From positions 1-30,506 of the forward strand of contig CAVGBV010000022.1 in assembly GCA_963627615.1 (NCBI GenBank): DNA of 30,506 nucleotides. Reading direction: 5' to 3'. The DNA is from Faecimorpha sp963627615 (GTDB lineage: Bacteria > Bacillota > Clostridia > Lachnospirales > Bianqueaceae). This document shows positions 7,495 through 15,604 of the stretch, piece after piece; the first letter of the stretch is position 1; each line of letters opens with the position of its first letter. A program made the translations under genes and the position numbers. The notes beneath the pieces were generated by a model. That model worked only from the letters and a program-made list of their open reading frames with translations, had not been told where the DNA came from and ran no database searches.

Positions 7495-7523
7495 ATTATA
7501 CTACTTCAGGATACTCAATGCAA
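7495..7523 (-). promoter_or_regulatory. Promoter of the amidohydrolase gene
   Basis: Minus strand: TTGCAT (7523-7518), 17-base spacer, TATAAT (7500-7495), about 55 bases before the ATG. Confidence 0.75.
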
Positions 7524-7566
7524 GCCGCAAACGCAAAATTTTCATTTTCTGCGCAAACAAGGATTC

Positions 7567-7986
7567 TTATATTCCTTTGCTCATAAACATTTCCATCGGT
7601 TGTTCATATCCGGGGATATTTACAATAAGACCGCCGCAATCCCGATACCCCATTTTTCTATAAAAATGCTGTGCTCCTTCATCCACTTGTGTAGAAGTCA
7701 GAAGCATACCATACCCCTGGGATTTCATGTCCTTTTCCCAATATTCCATAAGTTTCTTCCCATAGCCTTTCCCTTGATCATCCCAATCAATAAAAAGCAT
7801 TGTACAAAATGGCGTATTATCCCAAAAAAGATTATATCTCAACACTCCTATAGGTTTATTGTCATCCAACAGGACATATCCTCTCTGGCTATTTACCTTG
7901 TTTTCAAATTCCTCTTCCGGTAAGTGTTTATCAAGACCATACCAAAATTCTTTATCCTCTGAGCGCACATAACGTATTTCTATCAT
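7567..7986 (-). CDS. GNAT family N-acetyltransferase
   Basis: A 139-residue single-domain GNAT protein that would move an acetyl group from acetyl-CoA to an amine. The CoA-binding motif A is LFIDWDDQGKGYGKKLMEYW, with the Q/RxxGxG/A pattern as QGKGYG, and the C-terminal part has the usual AQHFYRKMGYRDCGG. GAGGTAAAAGGT precedes the ATG at 7986. Its DNA is visibly more AT-rich than that of its neighbours (many AAA, ATA and TTT codons), suggesting it was gained recently. Neighbours give no hint of the acceptor. Confidence 0.92.
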   Translation of the reverse strand: MIEIRYVRSEDKEFWYGLDKHLPEEEFENKVNSQRGYVLLDDNKPIGVLRYNLFWDNTPFCTMLFIDWDDQGKGYGKKLMEYWEKDMKSQGYGMLLTSTQVDEGAQHFYRKMGYRDCGGLIVNIPGYEQPMEMFMSKGI

Positions 7987-8039
7987 ACCTTTTACCTCAT
8001 CAACTCAGGACGTCTCCATTGAGATTTGTCAACTTCATT

Positions 8040-8081
8040 TATAAAAAATGACATCGAAACCGCAATGATTTCGATGTCATT
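8040..8081 (-). terminator. Terminator of the csoR-copA-copZ operon
   Basis: AATGACATCGAAA (8047-8059) and TTTCGATGTCATT (8069-8081) pair over 13 bases. On the minus strand the hairpin is followed by a T-run, 15 bases after the copZ stop. Confidence 0.92.
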
Positions 8082-8096
8082 CGGGAGTCAGAATCC

Positions 8097-8306
8097 TCAG
8101 GCAATCGATACCACTTTATAATCCTGATCTTCTACTGCCTTTTTGAGGACCTTGTCCTCCACCGGCGCGCTCAGTATCACAACGGCTGTCCCGGACTCAT
8201 GGCTGACAACGGCCTCTGTAACCTCCGGCAATGCCTCCAGTGCCTTCTTCACCCGCGCCTCACAATGTCCGCACATCATTCCCTCAATCTTCATCGTTTT
8301 TGTCAT
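8097..8306 (-). CDS. copZ: Copper chaperone CopZ
   Basis: A 69-residue heavy-metal-associated domain. The Cu(I) site is GMMCGHC (C12 and C15), within a ferredoxin-like fold of normal length, ending in DYKVVSIA. It should carry Cu(I) to the CopA ATPase. GGAGGAAAATTCC precedes the ATG at 8306. It is the last gene of the csoR-copA-copZ operon, starting just past an assembly gap that hides the copA stop. Confidence 0.96.
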   Translation of the reverse strand: MTKTMKIEGMMCGHCEARVKKALEALPEVTEAVVSHESGTAVVILSAPVEDKVLKKAVEDQDYKVVSIA

Positions 8307-8319
8307 GGAATTTTCCTCC

Positions 8320-8329
8320 NNNNNNNNNN
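8320..8329. other. Assembly gap (10 N) at the copA 3' end
   Basis: Ten Ns separate copA from the copZ ribosome binding site. Unlike the gap at 2648, the two flanks share no repeated bases, so real sequence is missing and its true length is unknown. Confidence 0.95.
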
Positions 8330-10599
8330 GCTTTCTGTTTTATTTTTTTATCTTTTCTGGAATCGCGCAGATCAAAAAGATTCAAACGCAGCGCATTCGT
8401 CACAACGCAGAAGCTCGACAGGCTCATGGCCGCCGCGCCGAACATCGGGTTGAGCTGCCAGCCCAGCAGGTGAATCCAGGCCCCTGCCGCCAGCGGGATT
8501 CCGATCACATTATAGAAGAATGCCCAGAATAGATTCTCATGAATATTGCGCAATGTGGCGCGGCTCAGACGAATGGCCGCCGGCACATCGCTCAGACGGC
8601 TCTTCATCAGCACGATATCCGCCGCATCGATCGCGATATCCGTTCCCGCGCCAATCGCGATACCTATATCGGCGCGCGTCAGCGCCGGCGCGTCGTTGAT
8701 ACCATCTCCCACCATAGCGACTCTGCCCTGTGCCTTCAGAGAACGTATCACACTCTCCTTACCATCCGGCAGAACCCCCGCGATAACCTCATCCACACCT
8801 GCCTGCGCACCGATGGCCCGTGCCGTCCGCTCATTATCTCCGGTCAGCATAACCACGCGGATTCCCATATTCTGCAGTTCACGAACCACCTGCGGGCTGT
8901 CTTCCTTGATCACATCCGCTACCGCGATGATTCCGGCAAGCTGCTCATCCACACTGAAAAAGATCGGCGTTTTCCCGGCTTCTGCCAGTTCCGCCGCCTT
9001 TTGCCGTATGGAATCCGGCAATGCTCCGATAAAGCGTTCGTTGCCGCCTTTGATCTTCTTTCCATCCAGTACACCTTCCAGGCCGTTGCCCGCAAGGATC
9101 CGGAACTCTGTTACTTCCGTGTCCTCAACCTTCTGTTCCTCCGCATAACGCAGGATCGCCCGCGCCAATGGATGCTCACTCTTTTTCTCCAACGCATAGG
9201 CTGTTCTCAGAAGCTCCGATTCGCTGAATCCGCCATTCGGGATCAGATCGGTCACTCTGGGCTCTCCGCTTGTAATCGTGCCGGTCTTGTCCAGAGCCAC
9301 AATCTGCGTCTTGCCTGCCGCTTCCAGAGACGCCGCTGTCTTAAAGAGGATTCCGTTCTTGGCTCCCATACCGTTGCCCACCATAATGGCAACCGGCGTC
9401 GCCAAGCCTAACGCACAAGGGCAACTGATAACCAGTACAGAGATTCCTCTTGCCAGCGCATAGCCTACGCTCTGTCCTACCAGCAGCCAGATCAGGATCG
9501 TCACTGCCGCAATAGTAATGACCGCCGGGACAAATACGCCGGACACCTTATCCGCGACCTTGGCGATCGGCGCTTTTGTAGCCGCCGCGTCACTGACCAT
9601 CTGGATAATCTGCGACAGGGTCGTATCCTCTCCGACACGGGTCGCCCGGCACCGCAAAAATCCGGACTGATTGGAAGTCGCAGCCGATACACTGTCCCCT
9701 TCTGCCTTGTCCACCGGAATACTCTCACCCGTCAGCGCCGCCTCATTGACAGCGCTGCTTCCTTCCAGCACAACACCGTCCACGGGGATATTCTCTCCCG
9801 GACGCACCACAAATATATCGCTCTTTTGCACCTGATCAATCGGGACCTCAACCTCCGCTCCGTCCCGAACCAACACGGCCGTCTTGGGCGCGAGCTTCAT
9901 CAGACTCTTCAGCGCATCCGTCGTCTTGCCTTTGGAACGGGCCTCCAGCATTTTTCCTACCGTGATCAATGTCAGGATCATGGCGGCCGACTCAAAATAG
10001 AACTCGTCCATATACCCCATGACGGCGGCCATATCTCCCTGTACCTGTGCGCCCGTCATTGCGAAAAGCGCATAGACACTGTAGACAAACGACGCTCCGG
10101 AACCCAGGGCCACCAGCGTATCCATATTGGGCGCTCTGTGCCACAGGCTCTTAAAGCCGCTGATAAAGAACTTCTGATTGATTACCATAATCGCAATCGT
10201 CAGCAGCATCTCCACCAATCCCATGGCGACATGATTGCCCTCCAAGAACGCCGGGAGCGGCCATCCCCACATCATATGTCCCATGGACAAATACATCAGG
10301 ACGGCCAGGAACCCCACGGACCATAGCAAACGCCTCTTCAGCGCCGGTGTCTCCCGGTCCTTCAGCGCGTCCTCATCGGCTGTCTTCGCCGCCTTTTCCG
10401 CGCCTTTCAGCGACGCGCCATAGCCTGCCGCTTCCACCGCCGCGATAACCTCGCCGGAGGATGCCGTACCTTCTACTCCCATCGAATTGGTCAGCAAACT
10501 CACCGAGCAGGTCGTAACGCCCGGAACCTTGGATACGGCCTTTTCCACACGCGCACTGCAAGCGGCACAGCTCATACCTGTTACATTATACTGCTCCAT
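8330..10599 (-). CDS. copA: Copper-exporting P1B-type ATPase CopA (3' end in gap)
   Basis: About 756 residues are visible. One N-terminal metal-binding domain (GMSCAAC, 8-14) is followed by membrane segments from about residue 90, the actuator TGES at 290-293, the membrane metal site CPC at 393-395, the phosphorylation site DKTGT at 437-441, SEHP at 474-477, TGDN near 587 and GDGINDAP at 631-638. CPC with SEHP and a GMxCxxC domain mark a Cu(I) exporter. The last visible residues are KDKKIKQK; the stop lies in the N run at 8320-8329. A frame continues through the Ns into copZ, but that tail is an artefact. GAGGAAAG precedes the ATG at 10599. Second gene of the operon, 31 bases after csoR. Confidence 0.96.
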
Positions 10600-10630
10600 A
10601 TGCTTTCCTCTTTTCTTATATATTATATAT

Positions 10631-10927
10631 TTATTTCATCAGCTTCTGCATCGTAGCCACCAGCTCATCAATCGTCTCATCCTTGCCTTCCCGTATATCC
10701 TGCGCTACACAGGTTCGGATATGATTGGCCAGCAGTACTTTATTGAAACTGTTTAACGCGGCATTGGCCGCCGCTACCTGCGTCAGAATCTCCGGACAAT
10801 ACGCATCTTTTTCCACCATATTTTTGATCCCGCGGATTTGTCCCTCAATACGGTTCAATCGGTGAATCAGATCCGTGTATTCCTGCTCTGAGCGCTGTTT
10901 GGTTCTGTGACAACAGCATTCTTCCAT
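10631..10927 (-). CDS. csoR: CsoR-type copper-sensing repressor
   Basis: A 98-residue all-helical regulator of the CsoR/RcnR family. The Cu(I) ligands C44 (AYCPE), H69 and C73 (ANHIRTC) are all present at the spacing of true CsoR proteins, which release DNA when they bind Cu(I). The N-terminal MEECCCHRTKQ adds three cysteines and a histidine of unknown use. It starts the operon and should repress its own promoter through the inverted repeat at 10960-10980. GGAGGG lies seven bases or so before the ATG at 10927. Confidence 0.95.
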   Translation of the reverse strand: MEECCCHRTKQRSEQEYTDLIHRLNRIEGQIRGIKNMVEKDAYCPEILTQVAAANAALNSFNKVLLANHIRTCVAQDIREGKDETIDELVATMQKLMK

Positions 10928-10956
10928 AGGAACCCTCCTTCCTTAGATACGGCCCC

Positions 10957-10985
10957 ATTATATACCCCCACGGGGTATATTGCAA
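10957..10985 (-). promoter_or_regulatory. Copper operon promoter with embedded CsoR operator
   Basis: Minus strand: -35 TTGCAA (10985-10980), 17-base spacer, -10 TATAAT (10962-10957). The spacer holds the inverted repeat ATATACCCC (10960-10968) and GGGGTATAT (10972-10980) around CAC, the known type of CsoR box. Bound repressor would cover both hexamers. Confidence 0.92.
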
Positions 10986-11007
10986 GAGGGAAATTAAAAT
11001 TTTTTCA

Positions 11008-11036
11008 GAAATATTTTTTCACGCGGATCATATACT
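11008..11036 (+). promoter_or_regulatory. Possible sigma-E-like sporulation promoter of the bofA-like gene
   Basis: GAAATATT (11008-11015) and CATATACT (11029-11036), 13 bases apart, resemble the ATATT and CATACANT elements of Bacillus sigma-E promoters. bofA of Bacillus subtilis is in the sigma-E regulon. The match is by eye and imperfect. Confidence 0.35.
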
Positions 11037-11064
11037 GAAAATAACTTCTTAACGGAGGCTCCCT

Positions 11065-11322
11065 ATGACCGGAATTCAGCTGCTGATTCTACTCGGAATC
11101 CTCGTCCTCTCCTTTTCCGTTCTGGCGCTCCTTTCGCCTCGGCTCTTTCATCTGGCGCTTCGCTTTCTTCTCAATACCCTCTTTGGTCTGCTGGCACTTT
11201 CCATTCTGTCCATGCTCTGGCCTGCCTTTCCGGTAGGTGTCAATCTATGGACACTCGGCATCAGCACGCTTCTTGGACTTCCCGGTATTCTCCTGCTTGT
11301 AGCCGCCGGAATCTGGTTCTGA
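11065..11322 (+). CDS. BofA family pro-sigma-K processing inhibitor-like protein
   Basis: An 85-residue, almost fully hydrophobic protein with two to three membrane segments. The C-terminal part VGVNLWTLGISTLLGLPGILLL follows the BofA pattern (GVN near the start of a segment, then GxxGxPG). In Bacillus, BofA sits in the outer forespore membrane and holds the SpoIVFB protease inactive until sigma-K is needed. CGGAGG precedes the ATG at 11065. It is transcribed away from the copper operon, and a sigma-E-like promoter may lie upstream. The family call is good; the exact sporulation role in this organism is inferred. Confidence 0.8.
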   Translation: MTGIQLLILLGILVLSFSVLALLSPRLFHLALRFLLNTLFGLLALSILSMLWPAFPVGVNLWTLGISTLLGLPGILLLVAAGIWF

Positions 11323-11358
11323 AGCTCCCGGAAAATACAGAAAAATAATATTTTTCTC

Positions 11359-11387
11359 TTGAATCCTGGCCGTACTCATGATATGAT
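11359..11387 (+). promoter_or_regulatory. Promoter of the TPR protein-decarboxylase pair
   Basis: TTGAAT (11359-11364), 17-base spacer, TATGAT (11382-11387), with AGGAGG at about 11413 before the ATG at 11426. Confidence 0.6.
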
Positions 11388-11425
11388 AGATTTTGCGTTT
11401 TATTCTACATACAGGAGGCCATCTG

Positions 11426-12379
11426 ATGAAATTTATCGAAAAACATCCTTATTTGTTGATTACCGCTGCGCTCCTTTTTGCCTGTATTGTATTTCATATT
11501 CCTTTTGGCTGGTCGCTTCTGGTTTTTGTTGCCTACGGTCTGATCCTCTATATCACGCACCTGGGCACCGCCGTAGGCTGGACCGCGTATCTTCTGGATG
11601 GATTCTTAAAAAAGCCGGCGTTCGCGCACGCACTGTACCGCTTCGCCATCAAACATAATACCCGCTGTGTCCACGCGATGCTGGCCTATGGTCTGGACAT
11701 GCTTCGGGACTGCCACTATTCCGAGGCTCTGCCGGTGTTTCAGCAGATCGTCTCCATGAAAGATGTTTCCCCCATGCTGCTGAAGTATGCGGAACAGGAT
11801 CTGGCAATTGCCTATTGGAAATGCGGACAGTTGGATAAGGCCATCGAAACGATGGAGATGATGGTCGCCAAGTACGAATATTTCAGTCTTGATTTTAATA
11901 CCACCTTGGGCTATTTTTACATTGAAGCCGGGGACTACGACAAAGCTCTGGATTATACGGATAAGGCGCTGCATGAAAATGAAACACATGGTCCCGCCTA
12001 TGATAATCTGGGCCAGATCGCTTTCCGTCAGGGTAATTATGAGGATGCGGAGCGCTATTTCCTGAAGGCGCTGGATCTTAAGGATACCATGGTAGACAGC
12101 AAATACCACCTTGGGTTGATCTATGAATCCTGGGGCAATCAGGATCTGGCTGCCGAGTATTTCGCGGCGGCGCATCAATGCAATATCACGGGAATGAATA
12201 CGGTTTCCCGCGAACAGGTAGACGCCAAATATGAACAATATTGGAGCGGTCGGGACGCGTCGGAGGTTCGGACTCCTGCGCATGTCTCTGAAGATACAGA
12301 TGATATCGAACGTGAGGAGTTCTCCGAGCTGAAGTCCCATGAAGAGGACACGGACGATATCGAAACGGAAAATCGCTGA
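11426..12379 (+). CDS. Membrane-anchored TPR protein
   Basis: The 317-residue protein begins with two hydrophobic segments (about 9-25 and 28-50), then tetratricopeptide repeats: DLAIAYWKCGQLDKAIETM, TLGYFYIEAGDYDKALDYTDKAL, NLGQIAFRQGNYEDAERYFLKAL and HLGLIYESWGNQDLAAEYF. A very acidic tail follows, with the near repeat EDTDDIE twice. TPRs bind partner proteins, so it is probably a membrane scaffold. The ATG at 11426 has AGGAGG at the right distance; the open frame to 11393 lacks a good site. A decarboxylase gene follows after 44 bases, likely in the same transcript. Confidence 0.88.
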   Translation: MKFIEKHPYLLITAALLFACIVFHIPFGWSLLVFVAYGLILYITHLGTAVGWTAYLLDGFLKKPAFAHALYRFAIKHNTRCVHAMLAYGLDMLRDCHYSEALPVFQQIVSMKDVSPMLLKYAEQDLAIAYWKCGQLDKAIETMEMMVAKYEYFSLDFNTTLGYFYIEAGDYDKALDYTDKALHENETHGPAYDNLGQIAFRQGNYEDAERYFLKALDLKDTMVDSKYHLGLIYESWGNQDLAAEYFAAAHQCNITGMNTVSREQVDAKYEQYWSGRDASEVRTPAHVSEDTDDIEREEFSELKSHEEDTDDIETENR

Positions 12380-12380
12380 G

Positions 12381-12398
12381 CATCCGCCGCAGCGGATG
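12381..12398 (+). repeat. Small intergenic hairpin
   Basis: CATCCGC (12381-12387) and GCGGATG (12392-12398) close a four-base loop between the TPR and decarboxylase genes. No T-run follows, so it is more likely an mRNA stability or processing element than a terminator. Confidence 0.45.
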
Positions 12399-12423
12399 AA
12401 TATACTTTAGGAGGGATAATACT

Positions 12424-13878
12424 TTGAAACTTCTGGATTATCTGAACACCTACTCCGAGCAGGATATCTATCCCATGCATATGCCCGGACACAAGCGGAA
12501 TTTTGATTTTTTGGAGGGGATCGATCCTTATCGGATCGACATCACCGAGGTTGCCGGCAGTGACAATCTGCATGACTCCAACGGAATCCTCAAGGATTCC
12601 ATGGATCTGGCGGCACGTCTCTTTAACAGTTACCGCTGCTGGTATCTGATCAACGGCAGTACCTGCGGATTGCTGGCTGCCATATTTGCCCTGTCAAAAC
12701 GTGGGGACAAGATTCTGATCGCCCGCAATTGCCACAAGGCTGTATACAATGCTATGCATCTGTGCGGGCTGCATCCCATCTATCTTTTCCCCGCTGTCGA
12801 TGAGGAATTTGGCGTCAACGGCAGCATCACACCGGAGCAGGTGCGCGCGGCGATGGAGGAGTATCCGGACATCAAGCTCGCCATCATCACCTCTCCCACC
12901 TACGACGGTGTCGTCTCCGACGTCGCTTCCATCAGCAAGATTCTGCATGAATATAAGGTGCCTCTGATCGTGGATGAAGCACATGGACCTCATCTTGGAT
13001 TCCATCCATCCTTCCCCGCCAGCGCGGTTACCGAGGGAGCCGATCTGGTCATTCAGAGCATCCATAAGACTCTGCCCAGCCCGACGCAGACAGCACTGCT
13101 CCACATGTGCAGCAGCCTGTGGAAGAACCGTGAAAAGCTGCAGGAGATGGACCGTCAGGTCAGTGCCGCGCTCGCCATCTTTGAGAGTACAAGCCCTTCC
13201 TATATCTTCATGGCGGCGATTGACAACTGCGTACATATGCTGAACGATAAAAAAGAATCCCTGTTCCATGAATACATCCGCCGCATCAATATGTTTGCCC
13301 GCGAGACACGTGTTCTGAAGCACATCCGGATTCTGTGCAAGGGGACGGACTCCGTAGAGAACCATCCGCTCTTCTATGCTTTCGATCCCAGTAAAATTGT
13401 AATGAGTATCCGCAACCTGCGTCTGACCAGCGGTGAATTTGAGGAATTGATGCTCCGTAAGTATAAGATCGAGCTGGAGATGATCGCCGCGGACTATGCG
13501 CTGGCATTGACCAGCATCTGTGATACGGACGAGGGATTCGAGCGGCTTCTGCACGCCCTGATCGAGATCGATTCCGAGTACGGTTCCGATACGCCCAAGC
13601 GAGACGCTTCTCTGCCCCGTCTGCAGGAGAGCGTAACCCGAATGACGATCAGCGCCGCCAAGGATATGCCGGATGAATGCGTTCCTTTTGATCAGAGTGC
13701 CGGACGAATCGCCCGTGAAATCGTTTTTGCCTATCCGCCCGGAATTCCGCTGATTGTCCCCGGTGAAGAGATTACTCCCACCACGATTGCTCAGATCAAC
13801 GGCCTGTTTGACGATGGCATCACTGTAAAGAGCACTTACGGAACATTGCCATTATCAATCCATGTCGTAGAAGTCTAA
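12424..13878 (+). CDS. Orn/Lys/Arg decarboxylase family PLP enzyme
   Basis: The 484-residue protein is a fold-type I PLP decarboxylase of the SpeA/YaaO branch: MHMPGHKRN at 18-26, ITEVAGSDNLH at 40-50, LINGST at 75-80, DEAHG at 184-188 and the PLP lysine K215 in SIHKTLPSPTQTA, with the smaller C-terminal domain ending near PGIPLIVPGE. These enzymes make cadaverine, putrescine or agmatine; the exact amino acid cannot be read from sequence. The start is TTG at 12424, supported by AGGAGGG at 12409-12415, as no ATG fits. It follows the TPR gene and precedes the SCIFF operon promoter. A homologue is often near holB and tmk in Firmicutes, but not here. Confidence 0.92.
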   Translation: MKLLDYLNTYSEQDIYPMHMPGHKRNFDFLEGIDPYRIDITEVAGSDNLHDSNGILKDSMDLAARLFNSYRCWYLINGSTCGLLAAIFALSKRGDKILIARNCHKAVYNAMHLCGLHPIYLFPAVDEEFGVNGSITPEQVRAAMEEYPDIKLAIITSPTYDGVVSDVASISKILHEYKVPLIVDEAHGPHLGFHPSFPASAVTEGADLVIQSIHKTLPSPTQTALLHMCSSLWKNREKLQEMDRQVSAALAIFESTSPSYIFMAAIDNCVHMLNDKKESLFHEYIRRINMFARETRVLKHIRILCKGTDSVENHPLFYAFDPSKIVMSIRNLRLTSGEFEELMLRKYKIELEMIAADYALALTSICDTDEGFERLLHALIEIDSEYGSDTPKRDASLPRLQESVTRMTISAAKDMPDECVPFDQSAGRIAREIVFAYPPGIPLIVPGEEITPTTIAQINGLFDDGITVKSTYGTLPLSIHVVEV

Positions 13879-13886
13879 TTTACATA

Positions 13887-13915
13887 TTGACAGTCCTACC
13901 AAAATCCTATATAAT
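13887..13915 (+). promoter_or_regulatory. Consensus promoter of the SCIFF operon
   Basis: TTGACA (13887-13892), 17-base spacer, TATAAT (13910-13915). Both hexamers are exact consensus, about 50 bases before the scfA ATG, so strong vegetative expression is expected. Confidence 0.9.
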
Positions 13916-13964
13916 AAAGGTAGTCTGAAGATTTCAGATACTAGTGGGAAAGAAGGTGTTTTTG

Positions 13965-14117
13965 ATGAAGAGAATCCAGACTTTGGATACCAGAAGCATG
14001 GCTGAGTCCGTTCAGAACGGCGGCTGTGGCGAGTGCCAGACCTCCTGCCAGTCTGCTTGCAAGACCTCTTGTGGTATTGCGAATCAGCAGTGTGAGCAGC
14101 GCAAGGAAAACAAGTAA
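13965..14117 (+). CDS. scfA: SCIFF peptide precursor (six cysteines in forty-five residues)
   Basis: This 50-residue ribosomal peptide has the family pattern: a leader MKRIQTLDTRSMAESVQN, then GGCGECQTSCQSAC and KTSCGIANQQC, with six cysteines at 21, 24, 28, 32, 36 and 43. SCIFF peptides occur in nearly all Clostridia; the partner radical SAM enzyme links cysteine sulfur to a backbone carbon of another residue, usually a nearby threonine (T26 or T34 here would be candidates). The mature product's role is not known. AAAGAAGGTG precedes the ATG. A strong promoter lies upstream and a terminator follows before the maturase. Confidence 0.96.
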   Translation: MKRIQTLDTRSMAESVQNGGCGECQTSCQSACKTSCGIANQQCEQRKENK

Positions 14118-14134
14118 TTTTGGTTGGTAAAAAC

Positions 14135-14185
14135 GCTGTATGAACCCAGGTTTGTCTATGGGCCTGTTTTCATGCAGCTTTTTTT
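14135..14185 (+). terminator. Terminator or attenuator between scfA and scfB
   Basis: GCTGTATGAA (14135-14144) and TTCATGCAGC (14169-14178) pair over 10 positions with one wobble, with an inner CAGG/CCTG stem, followed directly by seven Ts (14179-14185). Partial read-through would give more peptide mRNA than maturase mRNA. Confidence 0.8.
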
Positions 14186-14212
14186 ATCCGCCCCACAAAA
14201 GAAAGGAACCCT

Positions 14213-15604
14213 ATGGTACATCAATATAAAAACAACGGCTACAATATTGTTCTGGACTCCAACAGCGGCAGCGTCCATGTTGTGGATGAAGTCGCCTATG
14301 ATATCATCGGCCTGTATGCGGACCATGACGCGGCTGAGATCATCCGCATAATCCAGGACAAGTACCCTGAAGTCAGCGAATCGGACATCCGCGATGTTTT
14401 CTCCGATATTGAACATCTCAAGCAGGAGGGCAAGCTCTTTTCCGAGGATCATTATGAGAATCTGGCCTTTGACTTCAAAAACCGTCATACGGTCATCAAG
14501 GCGCTCTGTCTGCATATCGCCCACGATTGCAATCTGGCATGTAAATACTGCTTTGCCGGCAAGGGCGAGTATTCCGGCAGCAAGGCTCTCATGAGCTACG
14601 AAGTCGGTAAACAGGCGTTGGATTTTCTGATTGCGCACTCCGGCACCAGACACAATCTGGAAGTAGACTTCTTCGGCGGTGAGCCGCTGATGAACTTTGA
14701 TGTCGTCAAGCAGCTGGTGGCCTATGCACGAGAGCAGGAGAAGATTCACAACAAGAACTTCCGCTTTACCCTGACGACCAATGGTGTCCTGCTGAATGAC
14801 GATGTCATCGAATTCGCCAATAAGGAGATGTACAACGTCGTTCTGAGTCTGGACGGACGCAAAGAGACCAACGACCGTCTGCGTGTCACCCGCAACGGCA
14901 AGGGCAGCTACGATATGATTCTGCCGAAGTTCAAGAAGCTGGCCGATGCCAGAGGACAGCAGGGGTATTATGTGCGCGGTACATACACTCATTACAATAC
15001 GGATTTTGCCGCAGATATTCTTCATATCGCTGATCTGGGCTTCAAGCAGTTGGCCATGGAGCCGGTTGTCGCCGATCCCAACGAGGATTATGCCCTCAAA
15101 GAAGAAGATCTGCCGGTTCTGATGGAGCAATATGATATTCTGGCGCAGGAGATGCTGCGCCGCAGCCGCAACGGCAACGGCTTCACCTTCTTCCACTATA
15201 TGATCGACCTGACAGGCGGCCCCTGTATCTATAAGAGGATCTCCGGCTGCGGCGTCGGTACGGAATATATGGCGGTTACACCCTGGGGGGATCTGTACCC
15301 CTGCCATCAGTTTGTCGGTAATGAAGCGTTTAAGCTGGGTGATGTATTCCACGGCATTCAGAATGAAGAGCTGCGCAATGAGTTCAAGCTGTGCAATGTC
15401 TACGCACGCAAGGAATGTCATGATTGCTTTGCCAAGCTGTTCTGCAGCGGCGGCTGCACCGCCAACGCTTACCACTCCACCGGTTCGTTGACCGGCACCT
15501 ACAAGATGGGCTGCGACCTTCACCGCAAGCGTATTGAGTGCGCCATTATGCTCAAGGTTGCGCAGGCCATGGATGGAGAATCCCATGAAAAACCCAACGA
15601 ATAA
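14213..15604 (+). CDS. scfB: SCIFF maturase, radical SAM/SPASM thioether-forming enzyme
   Basis: The 463-residue enzyme matures the peptide encoded just upstream. Residues 1-90 form a leader-binding (RRE-like) domain; the radical SAM cluster site is C106-NLA-C110-KY-C113, followed by GGEP at 155-158. The C-terminal SPASM domain has cysteines at 338, 346, 364, 394, 402, 405, 411, 415 and 434 (including GCGVG, LYPCHQ and CHDCFAKLFCSGGC) to hold auxiliary iron-sulfur clusters. Length and motifs match SCIFF maturases such as CteB and Tte1186. AAAGGAA precedes the ATG at 14213. The stop lies 20 bases inside the next gene. Confidence 0.97.
   Translation: MVHQYKNNGYNIVLDSNSGSVHVVDEVAYDIIGLYADHDAAEIIRIIQDKYPEVSESDIRDVFSDIEHLKQEGKLFSEDHYENLAFDFKNRHTVIKALCLHIAHDCNLACKYCFAGKGEYSGSKALMSYEVGKQALDFLIAHSGTRHNLEVDFFGGEPLMNFDVVKQLVAYAREQEKIHNKNFRFTLTTNGVLLNDDVIEFANKEMYNVVLSLDGRKETNDRLRVTRNGKGSYDMILPKFKKLADARGQQGYYVRGTYTHYNTDFAADILHIADLGFKQLAMEPVVADPNEDYALKEEDLPVLMEQYDILAQEMLRRSRNGNGFTFFHYMIDLTGGPCIYKRISGCGVGTEYMAVTPWGDLYPCHQFVGNEAFKLGDVFHGIQNEELRNEFKLCNVYARKECHDCFAKLFCSGGCTANAYHSTGSLTGTYKMGCDLHRKRIECAIMLKVAQAMDGESHEKPNE

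Noticed and set aside
8284..8319. copA C-terminal extension through the Ns
   Set aside because: It is out of frame with copZ, covers the copZ ribosome binding site and arises only because Ns translate without a stop.
12300..12370. EDTDDIE repeat in the TPR protein tail as a DNA repeat element
   Set aside because: Only two copies occur, in frame, inside an acidic coding tail; it looks like protein-level low complexity.
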